Shown here piece after piece: positions 1-7,432 of a stretch of DNA of 19,916 bases. A program made the translations under genes and the position numbers. The notes beneath the pieces are model-generated. The model saw only the letters and a list, made by a program, of their open reading frames with translations. It was not told the DNA's origin and ran no database searches. Source of the stretch: JBEBGV01 sp040081265 (GTDB lineage Bacteria > Acidobacteriota > Vicinamibacteria > Vicinamibacterales > UBA2999); NCBI GenBank assembly GCA_040081265.1, contig JBEBGV010000075.1:1-19916 (forward strand), written 5' to 3'. Numbering within the stretch: the first letter of the stretch is position 1; every line of letters begins with the position of its first letter.

Positions 1-529
1 CCTCGTCCGGCCTCGCGGTGAAGACGATCGGCGAGCCTCCGAAAGCATGCACCAACTGGGCAGTTGCGAGACCAAGCAAACCGAAACCCACGATTGCTAC
101 GGCGTGACCCGGCGTATAGGCGGCCCGCAGGAGCGCGGCGTAGCCCAAGTGGTAAAGATACGCGGTTGCGAGAGCCTTCCGGGAAGACTCGCTTACGCCA
201 CGGATGGACAACAGTACGTCGCCGGTGCCGCACCGAAACGCCGTGCGATGCGACTGGTGCGTGAGGATGTGATCACCCACTCGCAGACCGTCTGTCTCGT
301 CTCCGATCGCTATCACTTCGGCGACATTGGAATAGCCGACAAGGCGTGGATAGGCTCTCGACGGCCGGAGAGGTGGCTTTCCTTGCCAGGCAGCGATCTC
401 TGTGCCTGTGGAGATGGCGCTGAACTCGGTTCTAGCCAGTAACTCGCCGGACTGCAGGCATTCTCCCAGCTCTTCTTCCTCTAGCCGCAGCGTGCGCGGT
501 CCTTGAAGCTCGTAGTAGGACGCCTTCAA
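1..529 (-). CDS. Medium-chain dehydrogenase/reductase (MDR), 5' part, runs off the left edge
   Basis: This is an open frame of 176 codons read from a TTG at 529-527 to the window edge without a stop. The product has a GroES-like N-terminal domain followed by a Rossmann fold with the dinucleotide-binding motif VGFGLLG at about residues 147-153. Two sites that carry catalytic-zinc ligands in classical alcohol dehydrogenases differ: the CGxD region reads STGTE (40-44) and the GHE region reads GYSN (65-68). It is therefore probably a zinc-independent NAD(P)-dependent sugar oxidoreductase. From memory, GYSNV is common in MDR proteins and in MDR-Gfo/Idh bi-domain oxidoreductases of polysaccharide loci, so a second domain may lie to the left. 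The start codon overlaps the stop of the upstream amidotransferase (TTGA), which supports the TTG start and co-translation. Substrate unknown; an oxidation or reduction of a nucleotide sugar or nonulosonate is inferred from context only. Confidence 0.8.
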   Translation of the reverse strand, partial: MKASYYELQGPRTLRLEEEELGECLQSGELLARTEFSAISTGTEIAAWQGKPPLRPSRAYPRLVGYSNVAEVIAIGDETDGLRVGDHILTHQSHRTAFRCGTGDVLLSIRGVSESSRKALATAYLYHLGYAALLRAAYTPGHAVAIVGFGLLGLATAQLVHAFGGSPIVFTARPDE

Positions 530-1800
530 CGCTCGGCCCCGTTGACGTTGCCTCGATCCGCCCAGCCGCGGCCTACCAAGGTGTAGTCGACGTTGTCCGC
601 AGAGTTCCGCGGCGGTGTGTGCTGGAACTCACACGTCCCGACAGTTTTCAGTCGTACCGCCTCAATGCGCTGGTCCAGCTGATGGGCCGCAATCGAGTCA
701 CGAAGTGCCCAACCCGTTTCGACCGATTGCCAAATCGAAGGATCTCGGTACCGGTTCACATGCAGCCAAAACTCATCGGCCGACATGCCAAGCCATGCGA
801 GAAACTGGTCGGTGTCGGTAGGCCGCACGCCGGCGTAATGATGGACAAGGGCGCTGCCTTGCTCGCGCGTCAATCGTCCGAGCCTGATCTCGCGGCACGC
901 GTGGTCAGTGGCCTTGCCGTATCCATACTTCAGATACTTGATGTAGTCGTGCAGACCTGAATAGTGAAAGCAATCGACGTCGTTGTAAGTATCGAAGGTT
1001 CGGCTCTGCGGTCTGGTCTCGTAGCCGTAGCCAGCGCTGATCATTTGCTCGTGCTGCGCCTTGCTGTCCCAGCGAAAGTAGTTGTTGAGATAGATGCCTC
1101 GGACCCCAACAGCCTCAATTTCCTTGTCGTGCGGGTAACGATACGGTTCCACGTCGGAACTGGAGAGCCCCGGTGATGCCGCCACGAGAGAGTCCTCATC
1201 GAGTTGCATCAGATCGTGTTCTTCTCGATATTTCCGCGTCATCTCGACTTCGTCGAGATGGGAAAACATTCCGACCTGGTCCACTCCCTGGTGAGCACCC
1301 CAAATAATCAGAGGAATCTTGAACTTGACGGCTATCTGAACCGGAAACGCGGTTTGCCCGGCGATGCAGTGCCAGTAGATACTCCCGCGAAGTCGGATGG
1401 TCTCTCTTGTAATTCGCTTCACTCGATCGGGACTTACCGTCATCGTGACAATGTCAGCGCCGGCCAACGATCGAAGGTAGGCTAGGTTTCTGATGCCAGC
1501 GTTCGTGTTGTAGTGCTTGTTGTAGGTAACAAGCAGCGGGTGTAACCCTAGAACGTTCTTTACGACGTGTACGATGAAATGCGAGTCCCTCGCGCCACTG
1601 ACGGGCACGACACAGTCGTGAATACTACGAGTCTGTGCCTTGTACTCGCGAACAAGCCGTTGAAGCTTGGCGACTCGCTCGCGCCAGTCCAACCTGTCTT
1701 TCTCTTCGTGAACGTGGCAACCGCTGCAGAGACTACCGGCATCGAAAACGATTCCCAGCGGATGGTTTGCGGGATAGAGACAGCGTGCGCAGTACGTCAG
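526..1800 (-). CDS. N-acetyl sugar amidotransferase, divergent paralogue (WbpG/PseA family)
   Basis: The predicted 424-residue protein belongs to the ATP-dependent amidotransferases that turn an N-acetyl group of a surface sugar into an acetamidino group, using ammonia delivered by a HisH/HisF pair. The N-terminus carries two Cys pairs, CARC (4-7) and CSGC (25-28), as expected for the zinc-ribbon start of this family. The PP-loop region reads SGARDS (68-73) instead of the usual SGGKDS of its neighbour at 3318-4433. There is no ATG, GTG or TTG before residue 37 in this frame, and starting at that TTG would delete both Cys pairs. The best start is a CTG at 1800-1798, preceded by GGAAGAAG and overlapping the HisF stop as CTGA. 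The C-terminus extends about 60 residues beyond the equivalent end of the neighbour. The gene overlaps the next one by 4 bp. Family assignment is firm; substrate is unknown. Confidence 0.88.
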   Translation of the reverse strand: MTYCARCLYPANHPLGIVFDAGSLCSGCHVHEEKDRLDWRERVAKLQRLVREYKAQTRSIHDCVVPVSGARDSHFIVHVVKNVLGLHPLLVTYNKHYNTNAGIRNLAYLRSLAGADIVTMTVSPDRVKRITRETIRLRGSIYWHCIAGQTAFPVQIAVKFKIPLIIWGAHQGVDQVGMFSHLDEVEMTRKYREEHDLMQLDEDSLVAASPGLSSSDVEPYRYPHDKEIEAVGVRGIYLNNYFRWDSKAQHEQMISAGYGYETRPQSRTFDTYNDVDCFHYSGLHDYIKYLKYGYGKATDHACREIRLGRLTREQGSALVHHYAGVRPTDTDQFLAWLGMSADEFWLHVNRYRDPSIWQSVETGWALRDSIAAHQLDQRIEAVRLKTVGTCEFQHTPPRNSADNVDYTLVGRGWADRGNVNGAER

Positions 1801-2651
1801 ATAACTTCTTCCGGAAAATAGCGGAATCGTAAATGCTCAAGATTCTCGTCTGAAAGTTTCGCGAGACGGCCGTCGAGATCAAAGCTCGTGCCCTGATACG
1901 ACACATAGCTATCGATCCGAATGTCCGCGCCGGCCCTGACGAGTTGGCGCTTCAGTAGCGTTACGCTGTGCTCGGTGTAGTGCAGCATATTGCCCACCGC
2001 GACAGCCGATACGCCTCGTGCAATTGCTGAACGGATGTGCTCAGCGGAGCCTGCGCCGCCGGCGGTGATCACGGGTATCGTCACTGCTTCCTTGACGCTC
2101 TCGACTAGGTCTAGGTCGTAGCCTCGCCTGGAACCGTCGTGCTCAATCGACGTGACGAAGATCTCTCCGGCGCCAAGTGTCTCCGCACGAAGTGCGAGAG
2201 CAGACGGGCTGAGACCGGTCGCCCGTCGGCCACCATCGAGATAGGCTTCGTAGTCGGTACCGCTTCGGCGAGCGTCGATCGAAGCGACGATACACTGGCT
2301 GCCAAACAGCGTGGCCGCAGCCGTCACCACTTCTGGCGATGAAACAAGGCTGGCATTCATCACTACTTTGTCAGCGCCAGAATGAATTATCCGCTTGACG
2401 TCGTCGACGGAACGGATTCCACCGCCAACTGACAGTGGCGTCTGTGACTGCCCTGAATAGGTCCGCACGTTCTCGGTCGACGCCGCCACCCCGTCGATGT
2501 GAAGCAACACGACTTCGTCAACGCCCCATCGGTCGAGATATTTCACAACGATGCGCGGGACACCGATCGGTAGGTACGTTGAGAACCCTACGCTCTGGAC
2601 AGCGATACCGTCCTTGACGAGGACGAGGCCGATCAGGCGCGTCTTGAGCAC
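1797..2651 (-). CDS. hisF: HisF-like synthase/ammonia-channel subunit, specialised paralogue
   Basis: This 284-residue protein has the (beta/alpha)8 barrel sequence of imidazole glycerol phosphate synthase subunit HisF, including MNASL (98-102), the SIDA strand with Asp126 (equivalent to Asp130 of the Thermotoga enzyme), GAGEI and the GGAG phosphate-binding turn. The N-terminus aligns without gaps to histidine-pathway HisF (LVKDG against LDVKDG), and position 11, the catalytic Asp of true HisF, is Leu. The usual GDPVE segment is also replaced. The protein is therefore unlikely to make histidine precursors and probably serves as barrel and ammonia channel for HisH in the amidotransferase reaction, as known for the accessory HisH/HisF of WbpG systems. 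It starts at GTG, 12 bp after the hisH stop; a three-codon ATG GCA TAA lies in that gap. The stop overlaps the following amidotransferase start. Confidence 0.9.
   Translation of the reverse strand: MLKTRLIGLVLVKDGIAVQSVGFSTYLPIGVPRIVVKYLDRWGVDEVVLLHIDGVAASTENVRTYSGQSQTPLSVGGGIRSVDDVKRIIHSGADKVVMNASLVSSPEVVTAAATLFGSQCIVASIDARRSGTDYEAYLDGGRRATGLSPSALALRAETLGAGEIFVTSIEHDGSRRGYDLDLVESVKEAVTIPVITAGGAGSAEHIRSAIARGVSAVAVGNMLHYTEHSVTLLKRQLVRAGADIRIDSYVSYQGTSFDLDGRLAKLSDENLEHLRFRYFPEEVI
1805..1812 (-). promoter_or_regulatory. Ribosome binding site deciding a CTG start
   Basis: The minus strand reads GGAAGAAG followed by TTAT and then CTG. Measured from GGAAG, the spacing to CTG is 7 nt, a good Shine-Dalgarno arrangement. 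It lies inside the last codons of hisF and supports initiation of the second amidotransferase at a non-canonical CTG codon. Confidence 0.5.
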
Positions 2652-2663
2652 TACTTATGCCAT

Positions 2664-3314
2664 CTAACAGACGACCCGATTGTCGGCCGTAGCGTAGGAT
2701 GCAGCGATCGTGAGAAAGTTTCTGAGGACGCGAAGGCCGTTGCGTTGACTCTTCTCAGGATGAAACTGAACGGCGTAGATATTGTCGCGCTGGACGGCTG
2801 CAACGCAGCGGCCGCCGTAGTCACAAGTGGCCGTCACCACGCTATCGCCCGATCGCAGCGCATAGCCGTGATCGAAGTAGAAGTGCGCCGCCTGGTCGAT
2901 GCGATTGAAGAGTGGTGCTGTGCCGAGGAACTCCACCTGGTTCCAGCCAACGTGCGGGACAGGCAGTTCTCCCGCTGGCTCTAACGCTCGAACTTCGCCT
3001 GGAATCCAGCCGAGGCCCTGAGTCGGTCCACCCTCAGATGATTCTTCGGCGATTAGCTGCAGCCCGAGGCAGATCCCCAGAAACGGCACGCGTCTCGTCA
3101 AGACCGCATCAGTGAGCGCCTCCGCGAGTGCAAGCTCACGGATATTCCTCATTGCGGATCGAAAGGCACCGACTCCTGGAAGCACCAAGGCGCGAGCGGT
3201 GCGAACCTGTGCTGGCGACGACGCGACATCCCACGTCGCACCGAGGCGCCTGAACGCATTCGCCACCGAGCCGATGTTTCCCATGCCGTAGTTGACGATC
3301 GTGATCTCCGCCAC
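2664..3314 (-). CDS. hisH: HisH-like glutamine amidotransferase (class I)
   Basis: This 216-residue protein is a class I (triad) glutaminase of the HisH family. It has the N-terminal strand IVNYGMGNIGS, the oxyanion segment PGVGAF (46-51), the nucleophile elbow GICLGLQ with Cys82, and the catalytic His185 and Glu187 in FHPEKS. It hydrolyses glutamine and passes ammonia to the HisF-like barrel next to it. It sits between two sugar amidotransferases and hisF, not in a histidine operon, so its expected role is ammonia supply for making acetamidino groups on a surface sugar. The GTG start lies 3 bp after the stop of the amidotransferase gene. Length and catalytic triad look intact. Confidence 0.92.
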   Translation of the reverse strand: MAEITIVNYGMGNIGSVANAFRRLGATWDVASSPAQVRTARALVLPGVGAFRSAMRNIRELALAEALTDAVLTRRVPFLGICLGLQLIAEESSEGGPTQGLGWIPGEVRALEPAGELPVPHVGWNQVEFLGTAPLFNRIDQAAHFYFDHGYALRSGDSVVTATCDYGGRCVAAVQRDNIYAVQFHPEKSQRNGLRVLRNFLTIAASYATADNRVVC

Positions 3315-3317
3315 GGC

Positions 3318-4433
3318 TCAATCCTGCGATGCCAAATGCCACTCGTCGTTGACGGCCCGTTTCCAAAGATCGTGATTGCGAAACCGCTCAGCTACGTCTC
3401 GAAATTCGTCTTCAGTGATCTCAAGGTAGGCGCAGAAACGCCTGATGAACGACTCGTCGCAGCGTCCGTCGAACTGTCGTACAAGCTCCAAACCTTCCTC
3501 TCTTCGCATCGTTCCGGCATTCACGGCCTCACACACTTGGTCAGTCACACGACCAAAACCCAGCTTGAGGTACTTCAAGTACTGATTGACGATCGAGAAG
3601 TCCTCGTCAAGGCAGCTGACGCCCCAGAGATCGCCTGTTGCCATGGCAGGCTCGCGTCGTGCCTTGAAGCCTCGAGCGAGTGCAAACTCTGCGTTGTTTC
3701 GACCACTCCAATCGGCCATGTAGTACCCGAGATAGACAAGCCGAAGGCCGGCTGCCTCCATATGCTCGTCTGGCGGATAGAAGTAGAAGTACGCATCCTG
3801 GAAGGAGACATCGGAGGGTAACAGTTGCGCAGGACCGCCAGCGATCGTGTTGCCTTGTTTGAGCTGAGACGCATTGCCATCGGTCCGGCCGTGTTTTTCA
3901 CCGATGGTCAGAACTGGGTTCTCACCGTAAAAGATCAGCGGTATTTGGTAGGCAATAGCAACATGGATAGGAATGGCATACAACGCCATCTCCGTTGATC
4001 GCGCCCAGTTGCCGAATCTGAAGAAGCCCTCGCGCATCAGGCGTTTCCAGATGCGCGGATCCGGGCTCATCGACAGAGTATCGAAGCCGAGGCTGATGAG
4101 GTTCGAGAGATTGGCCGCGCCAAGATCGGTCATCTGTTCGGGCGGATAGGCACAGTTGACAAGCAGCGGGTTCAAGCCCAGTTCGTCACGTGCGAAGCAC
4201 GCCTGACGTGTACTGTCCTTTCCGCCACTCACCGTCACGATGCAATCGTAGGTTGACCGCGTCTGGCGCCGGCCCCATTCGCAGATCTGTTCGAGCTCGG
4301 CTCGTCGCGCGCTCCAATCGATTATCTCGTTCTGTTTTGCGAGTTCGTACTGGCACACCGGGCATAGGCCCGCGACGTCGAATGAGATATTCGGTCGAGT
4401 GCTAGGATTCACGCAACGTGTGCAGCGCGTCAT
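3318..4433 (-). CDS. N-acetyl sugar amidotransferase (WbpG/PseA family), canonical PP-loop
   Basis: The 371-residue product shows the family layout: Cys pairs CTRC (4-7) and CPVC (24-27) forming a presumptive zinc ribbon, then the ATP-binding PP-loop SGGKDST (69-75). Later conserved blocks include IPLIFYGE and QYLKYLKLGFGR. Relatives such as WbpG of Pseudomonas aeruginosa (with accessory HisH/HisF) and PseA of Campylobacter convert an acetamido group of a nucleotide sugar or nonulosonate to acetamidino. Immediately downstream are hisH and hisF, the classical partners. The ATG overlaps the stop of the acetyltransferase gene (ATGA), indicating translational coupling. Whether the substrate is the pseudaminic acid made by the upstream genes or another amino sugar cannot be read from sequence. 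Confidence 0.93.
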   Translation of the reverse strand: MTRCTRCVNPSTRPNISFDVAGLCPVCQYELAKQNEIIDWSARRAELEQICEWGRRQTRSTYDCIVTVSGGKDSTRQACFARDELGLNPLLVNCAYPPEQMTDLGAANLSNLISLGFDTLSMSPDPRIWKRLMREGFFRFGNWARSTEMALYAIPIHVAIAYQIPLIFYGENPVLTIGEKHGRTDGNASQLKQGNTIAGGPAQLLPSDVSFQDAYFYFYPPDEHMEAAGLRLVYLGYYMADWSGRNNAEFALARGFKARREPAMATGDLWGVSCLDEDFSIVNQYLKYLKLGFGRVTDQVCEAVNAGTMRREEGLELVRQFDGRCDESFIRRFCAYLEITEDEFRDVAERFRNHDLWKRAVNDEWHLASQD

Positions 4434-5017
4434 TGCTCTGCTTCACGATCGAAGAATTCGGCGCGCAATACGCCGTACTCGAATACGTCAACGTAGCCGC
4501 CATCTTTGAACGCTGCCTGGCGCCTCACTCCTTCTCGCCTCATGCCAAGTGCGGCTGCCAACCGCTGCATCGCCACGTTGTGCGCGAACGTGCCGCATTC
4601 GATGCGATTGAGATTCAAGGCGGTAAAGCCATGATGAAGTAGCAACCTGCCTGCTTCTTCGCCGTAGCCTTGCCCCCAATGCGAGCGTGCCCCAACCAAA
4701 ATGCTGAACTCTGCTTTGCGATAGATCGGGTGGATACCGCTCAGGGAGATGTTTCCAATGTGTGCGTCATCCTGTGTCACGACGATCGCGAGGACAAGGT
4801 CTCGCAGTAGATCCTGACTCTGAGCGATGTAGGTGCGAGCCTGATCGCGCGAATAAGGCTGAACGTGGTGGGAGTTTCCCGCGCAGATCTCCGGATCGTT
4901 CAGCCACTGGGGATAGGCGCCGTCCGCGTCCGACGCAACTAGGGGACGCAGAGTGATGCGCCGCCCTTCTAGAAAGGGTACCCCCGTCGCCTGTGTGGTG
5001 GGTTCAGGAGGCGCCAA
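4430..5017 (-). CDS. GNAT-family N-acetyltransferase (RimJ/RimL-like), candidate PseH substitute
   Basis: This 195-residue protein has the GNAT fold pattern: ITLRPLVASDADGAY at the start, a central AEFSILVG strand, the acetyl-CoA pyrophosphate loop WGQGYGEEA (114-122), and the C-terminal N-x-A-x-x-x-L-x-x-x-LGM helix-turn typical of RimJ/RimL enzymes. It would acetylate an amine of a sugar intermediate. PseH, which acetylates the C4 amine made by PseC, is also a GNAT, and no other acetyltransferase is present in the window, so this gene could fill that step. It could instead acetylate the amine made by the adjacent second aminotransferase, which its position favours. The only plausible start is TTG at 5017, overlapping the aminotransferase gene by 14 bp. 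The stop overlaps the amidotransferase start. Confidence 0.85.
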   Translation of the reverse strand: MAPPEPTTQATGVPFLEGRRITLRPLVASDADGAYPQWLNDPEICAGNSHHVQPYSRDQARTYIAQSQDLLRDLVLAIVVTQDDAHIGNISLSGIHPIYRKAEFSILVGARSHWGQGYGEEAGRLLLHHGFTALNLNRIECGTFAHNVAMQRLAAALGMRREGVRRQAAFKDGGYVDVFEYGVLRAEFFDREAEQ

Positions 5018-6308
5018 CGGCTTTTGAGTTAAACGTTTGAAGCACGTGTACCTGAGACCAGACCTTCTGAAACGCGCCGATCAGCGCGTCCACGTCTTCG
5101 TCCGTGAATGCCAGCGTGCAAATTGAGAGTCCGAGATACGTTTCGTCGTGGAGACGCTCCGCCACCGGACAAATGCCCTTCGAATAGTCGATGTCCTGCC
5201 TACTGAAGGACGCCGTCCACGGAAAGCCCGATCGACCGTAGGCGATCTTCCGCTGGAACATCGGTAGGCGGTGAATGTTCTGGTAACCGGCTGTCAACCC
5301 CTGCACGCCCTCGGCAACGAGAGCAGAGTAGAGCACCTCTCTATCGACACCAACGACTCCGGGATCGAGAATCAACGGATAGATGTAATAGACGTGCGAA
5401 CACCGCTCGCGGAGAACCGGCGTTCTGAGGCCCGCGAGGCCCGCGAGACCCTTCGTCAGTCTGTCAGCGGCGCGCTTACGAGTAGCGACTTGCCGTTCGA
5501 GCTTGTTCAATTGCTCAACGCCAATCGCGCACTCGATCTCACCGAGCCTGAAGTTGTGACCAATCATGTTGGTCAGGTCCGTCACACCCTTCGGGCCAAC
5601 AACAGCCTCGGCATGATTGCGGATCAGTTGCAGACGCTCGGCTAACGCGTCGTCGTTCGTGACAAGAACGCCACCTTCGCCGGTATGAATATGCTTGTGG
5701 TAGTTGAGACTGTAACCACCGATGTCGGCAAGGGTCCCAGCCCAGGAGTCACGATACTTCGCGCCAGGCGCCTGCGCCGTGTCGGAGATCAAGGCGAGGT
5801 GATGCCGGTCGGCGATAGTCCTGAGCGCGGTCATGTCGGCGGACTGACCGAAGATGTCCACGGCCAGGATCGCCTTCGTCCGAGAGGTAATTCGTGATTC
5901 GACCGATGCGGGATCCAGGCAGAACGTCAACGGCTCGATATCAGCAAAAACTGGAAGGCCGTTCCAGTGCACGACGGCCGTCGCGCTGGCACACATCGTC
6001 CACGGACTGACGATCACCTCGTCGCCGGGCTCGATTCCAATTGCACCCACGGCGGCAATAAGACCCGATGTCCACGAATTTACCGTGATGGCATGCTTGA
6101 CGTTGAAGCGCTCCGCGCAGCGCTGCTCAAACTCTCTGACCTTCGGCCCGCCGTAGAAGTCCTCGTGCCATGCGCCAAGATAACGGGAAAGAACGCCACT
6201 CTCGACGACGTCTCGCGCCGCTTGAACCTCTTCCGGCCCGAATGAACTGTACGGTTCGAATATCCGTGTAATTGCCTTCGGCCCCCCGAGCACTGCGAGA
6301 TTCGGCAT
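5004..6308 (-). CDS. DegT/DnrJ/EryC1/StrS-type PLP sugar aminotransferase (second in locus)
   Basis: This is a 434-residue aminotransferase of the sugar-modifying type that converts a keto-sugar to an amino-sugar with a PLP cofactor. Visible elements are the N-terminal LAVLGGPKA, the cofactor-binding Asp176 in SDTAQAPGA, and the PLP lysine (about Lys205) in YHKHIHTGEGG. It differs clearly from PseC at 11995-13194, so the locus carries two transaminations. The start chosen is the ATG at 6308, preceded by GGAATAGG and lying 5 bp after the upstream stop. An in-frame extension of 18 codons exists but runs into the upstream gene and is not family-like. Together with the Gfo/Idh oxidoreductase and the MDR, it suggests an oxidise-then-aminate step on a hydroxyl of a sugar. 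Substrate unknown. Confidence 0.9.
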   Translation of the reverse strand: MPNLAVLGGPKAITRIFEPYSSFGPEEVQAARDVVESGVLSRYLGAWHEDFYGGPKVREFEQRCAERFNVKHAITVNSWTSGLIAAVGAIGIEPGDEVIVSPWTMCASATAVVHWNGLPVFADIEPLTFCLDPASVESRITSRTKAILAVDIFGQSADMTALRTIADRHHLALISDTAQAPGAKYRDSWAGTLADIGGYSLNYHKHIHTGEGGVLVTNDDALAERLQLIRNHAEAVVGPKGVTDLTNMIGHNFRLGEIECAIGVEQLNKLERQVATRKRAADRLTKGLAGLAGLRTPVLRERCSHVYYIYPLILDPGVVGVDREVLYSALVAEGVQGLTAGYQNIHRLPMFQRKIAYGRSGFPWTASFSRQDIDYSKGICPVAERLHDETYLGLSICTLAFTDEDVDALIGAFQKVWSQVHVLQTFNSKAVGAS

Positions 6309-6313
6309 GTGGC

Positions 6314-7432
6314 CTATTCCCAGATGGCACGGGTTGACCGTGCCAGTTGTTGATGTACGCATTCACAAATGCGCTCTGCGGCATGCCCCTCCGGAGCAAA
6401 TTCCGCCGCGCGCGCTCCCAGTTTGGTGCGCGCAGAAGCATCGAGGACATACTCGCTGAGTAGCGCAGTCGCGTCTTCAAGGCGATAGGCAGCTGCGCTA
6501 CCGCCCCAGCCGTTTGATGGAAGAAAGTCGTCGCCTCGAAGCCCTGGCTGGAGGCTGATGACTGGCGCGCCGAGATAGCTCGCCTCGAGTAAGAGCACAG
6601 AGTTCATGCCGACCACGAGATCCGCGGCCATAACCGCGTCCCATCGATGTGGCGTGCTGTCGAGCACAACGTCGAGCGAGCCATGCCGGTTTTCTACTCG
6701 CTCGCCGATCTCGCGAGGGTGTCGACGGATGGCGAGAACGCGGCGCTGGTCAGGTGGCAGCTGAGCTAACGTCTGCGTGACGATCTGGCGGACGCTGTCT
6801 TGATCAAAACCTAGGTGCTTCTTCGCATCTCCATATAGCTCCGCGATTGCTTGCGACACGAAGATGACGAGAAAGTCTGAGGCTTGGACTCCCAACGCCG
6901 TTCGAACGAAGCGGCGCTTGTCAGCACTGAACGTCTGGCGCCAGGCCAGCAGTCCATCGAAGGCTGGATGTCCGGTGATTTTCAACTCCGAGGGGATGCC
7001 CGCATTGCGTACTCCCGAGGCCGCGCAGGCATCCATTACAGTCAAGACATCGGGCGAACAGTTGGCCACACCCTGCTCGTCTTCGAACCGTTGGACATAG
7101 TTCGACCAGAAATCCAGGACTCCGAGACTGGGACAAGCAGATTGCCTTGCGGCAACAACGAATTGTTTCTCGAACTCGAGATCGTTAACAGACGTAGCGG
7201 TCAGCAATAGCGCCGCCCGTTCACGGGCAAGTATCCGCCGCGCGAGTGCCACGTCGCAGGAGTGCAACTGTAGATTCGGAATTCCTGCCTGCTGAAGAAC
7301 ATCAGGAGCCTGGGCGTACGCGTAGTGTTTGAGGCTCACTCGATCGTCGCGCTGCAACAGCGACAGCACTGGAGCAAGTGCCGCTGCGCCTCCCGCGTCT
7401 CCAGAGATGGTGACGATCGACTCGGGGAACAT
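6314..7432 (-). CDS. Unassigned GT-B-like protein of a sugar-nucleotide locus
   Basis: This is a 372-residue protein that I cannot assign to a named family. The sequence suggests a two-domain GT-B fold: an N-terminal Gly-rich loop (VTISGDAGGAAAL), a mid-protein GHPAFDGLL segment like those in LpxB and UDP-GlcNAc 2-epimerase-type proteins, and a C-terminal MNSVLLLEASYLGAPVIS block resembling the nucleotide-sugar-binding half of GT-B enzymes. No signal peptide or membrane segment is evident. It could be a glycosyltransferase, an epimerase or a nucleotide-sugar hydrolase. The start is either GTG at 7435 (GTGA overlap) or ATG at 7432 (TGATG overlap). The GAGG upstream is better spaced for the ATG. 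It lies tightly between the oxidoreductase and the second aminotransferase. Confidence 0.72.
   Translation of the reverse strand: MFPESIVTISGDAGGAAALAPVLSLLQRDDRVSLKHYAYAQAPDVLQQAGIPNLQLHSCDVALARRILARERAALLLTATSVNDLEFEKQFVVAARQSACPSLGVLDFWSNYVQRFEDEQGVANCSPDVLTVMDACAASGVRNAGIPSELKITGHPAFDGLLAWRQTFSADKRRFVRTALGVQASDFLVIFVSQAIAELYGDAKKHLGFDQDSVRQIVTQTLAQLPPDQRRVLAIRRHPREIGERVENRHGSLDVVLDSTPHRWDAVMAADLVVGMNSVLLLEASYLGAPVISLQPGLRGDDFLPSNGWGGSAAAYRLEDATALLSEYVLDASARTKLGARAAEFAPEGHAAERICECVHQQLARSTRAIWE

Noticed and set aside
2652..2663. Three-codon mini-cistron ATG GCA TAA between hisH and hisF
   Set aside because: Too short to call; probably chance, although it could help ribosomes move from the hisH stop to the hisF GTG.
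1797..3314. hisH and hisF as part of a histidine biosynthesis operon
   Set aside because: No other his genes are nearby, HisF lacks Asp11, and both genes lie between sugar amidotransferases, the known context of accessory HisH/HisF.
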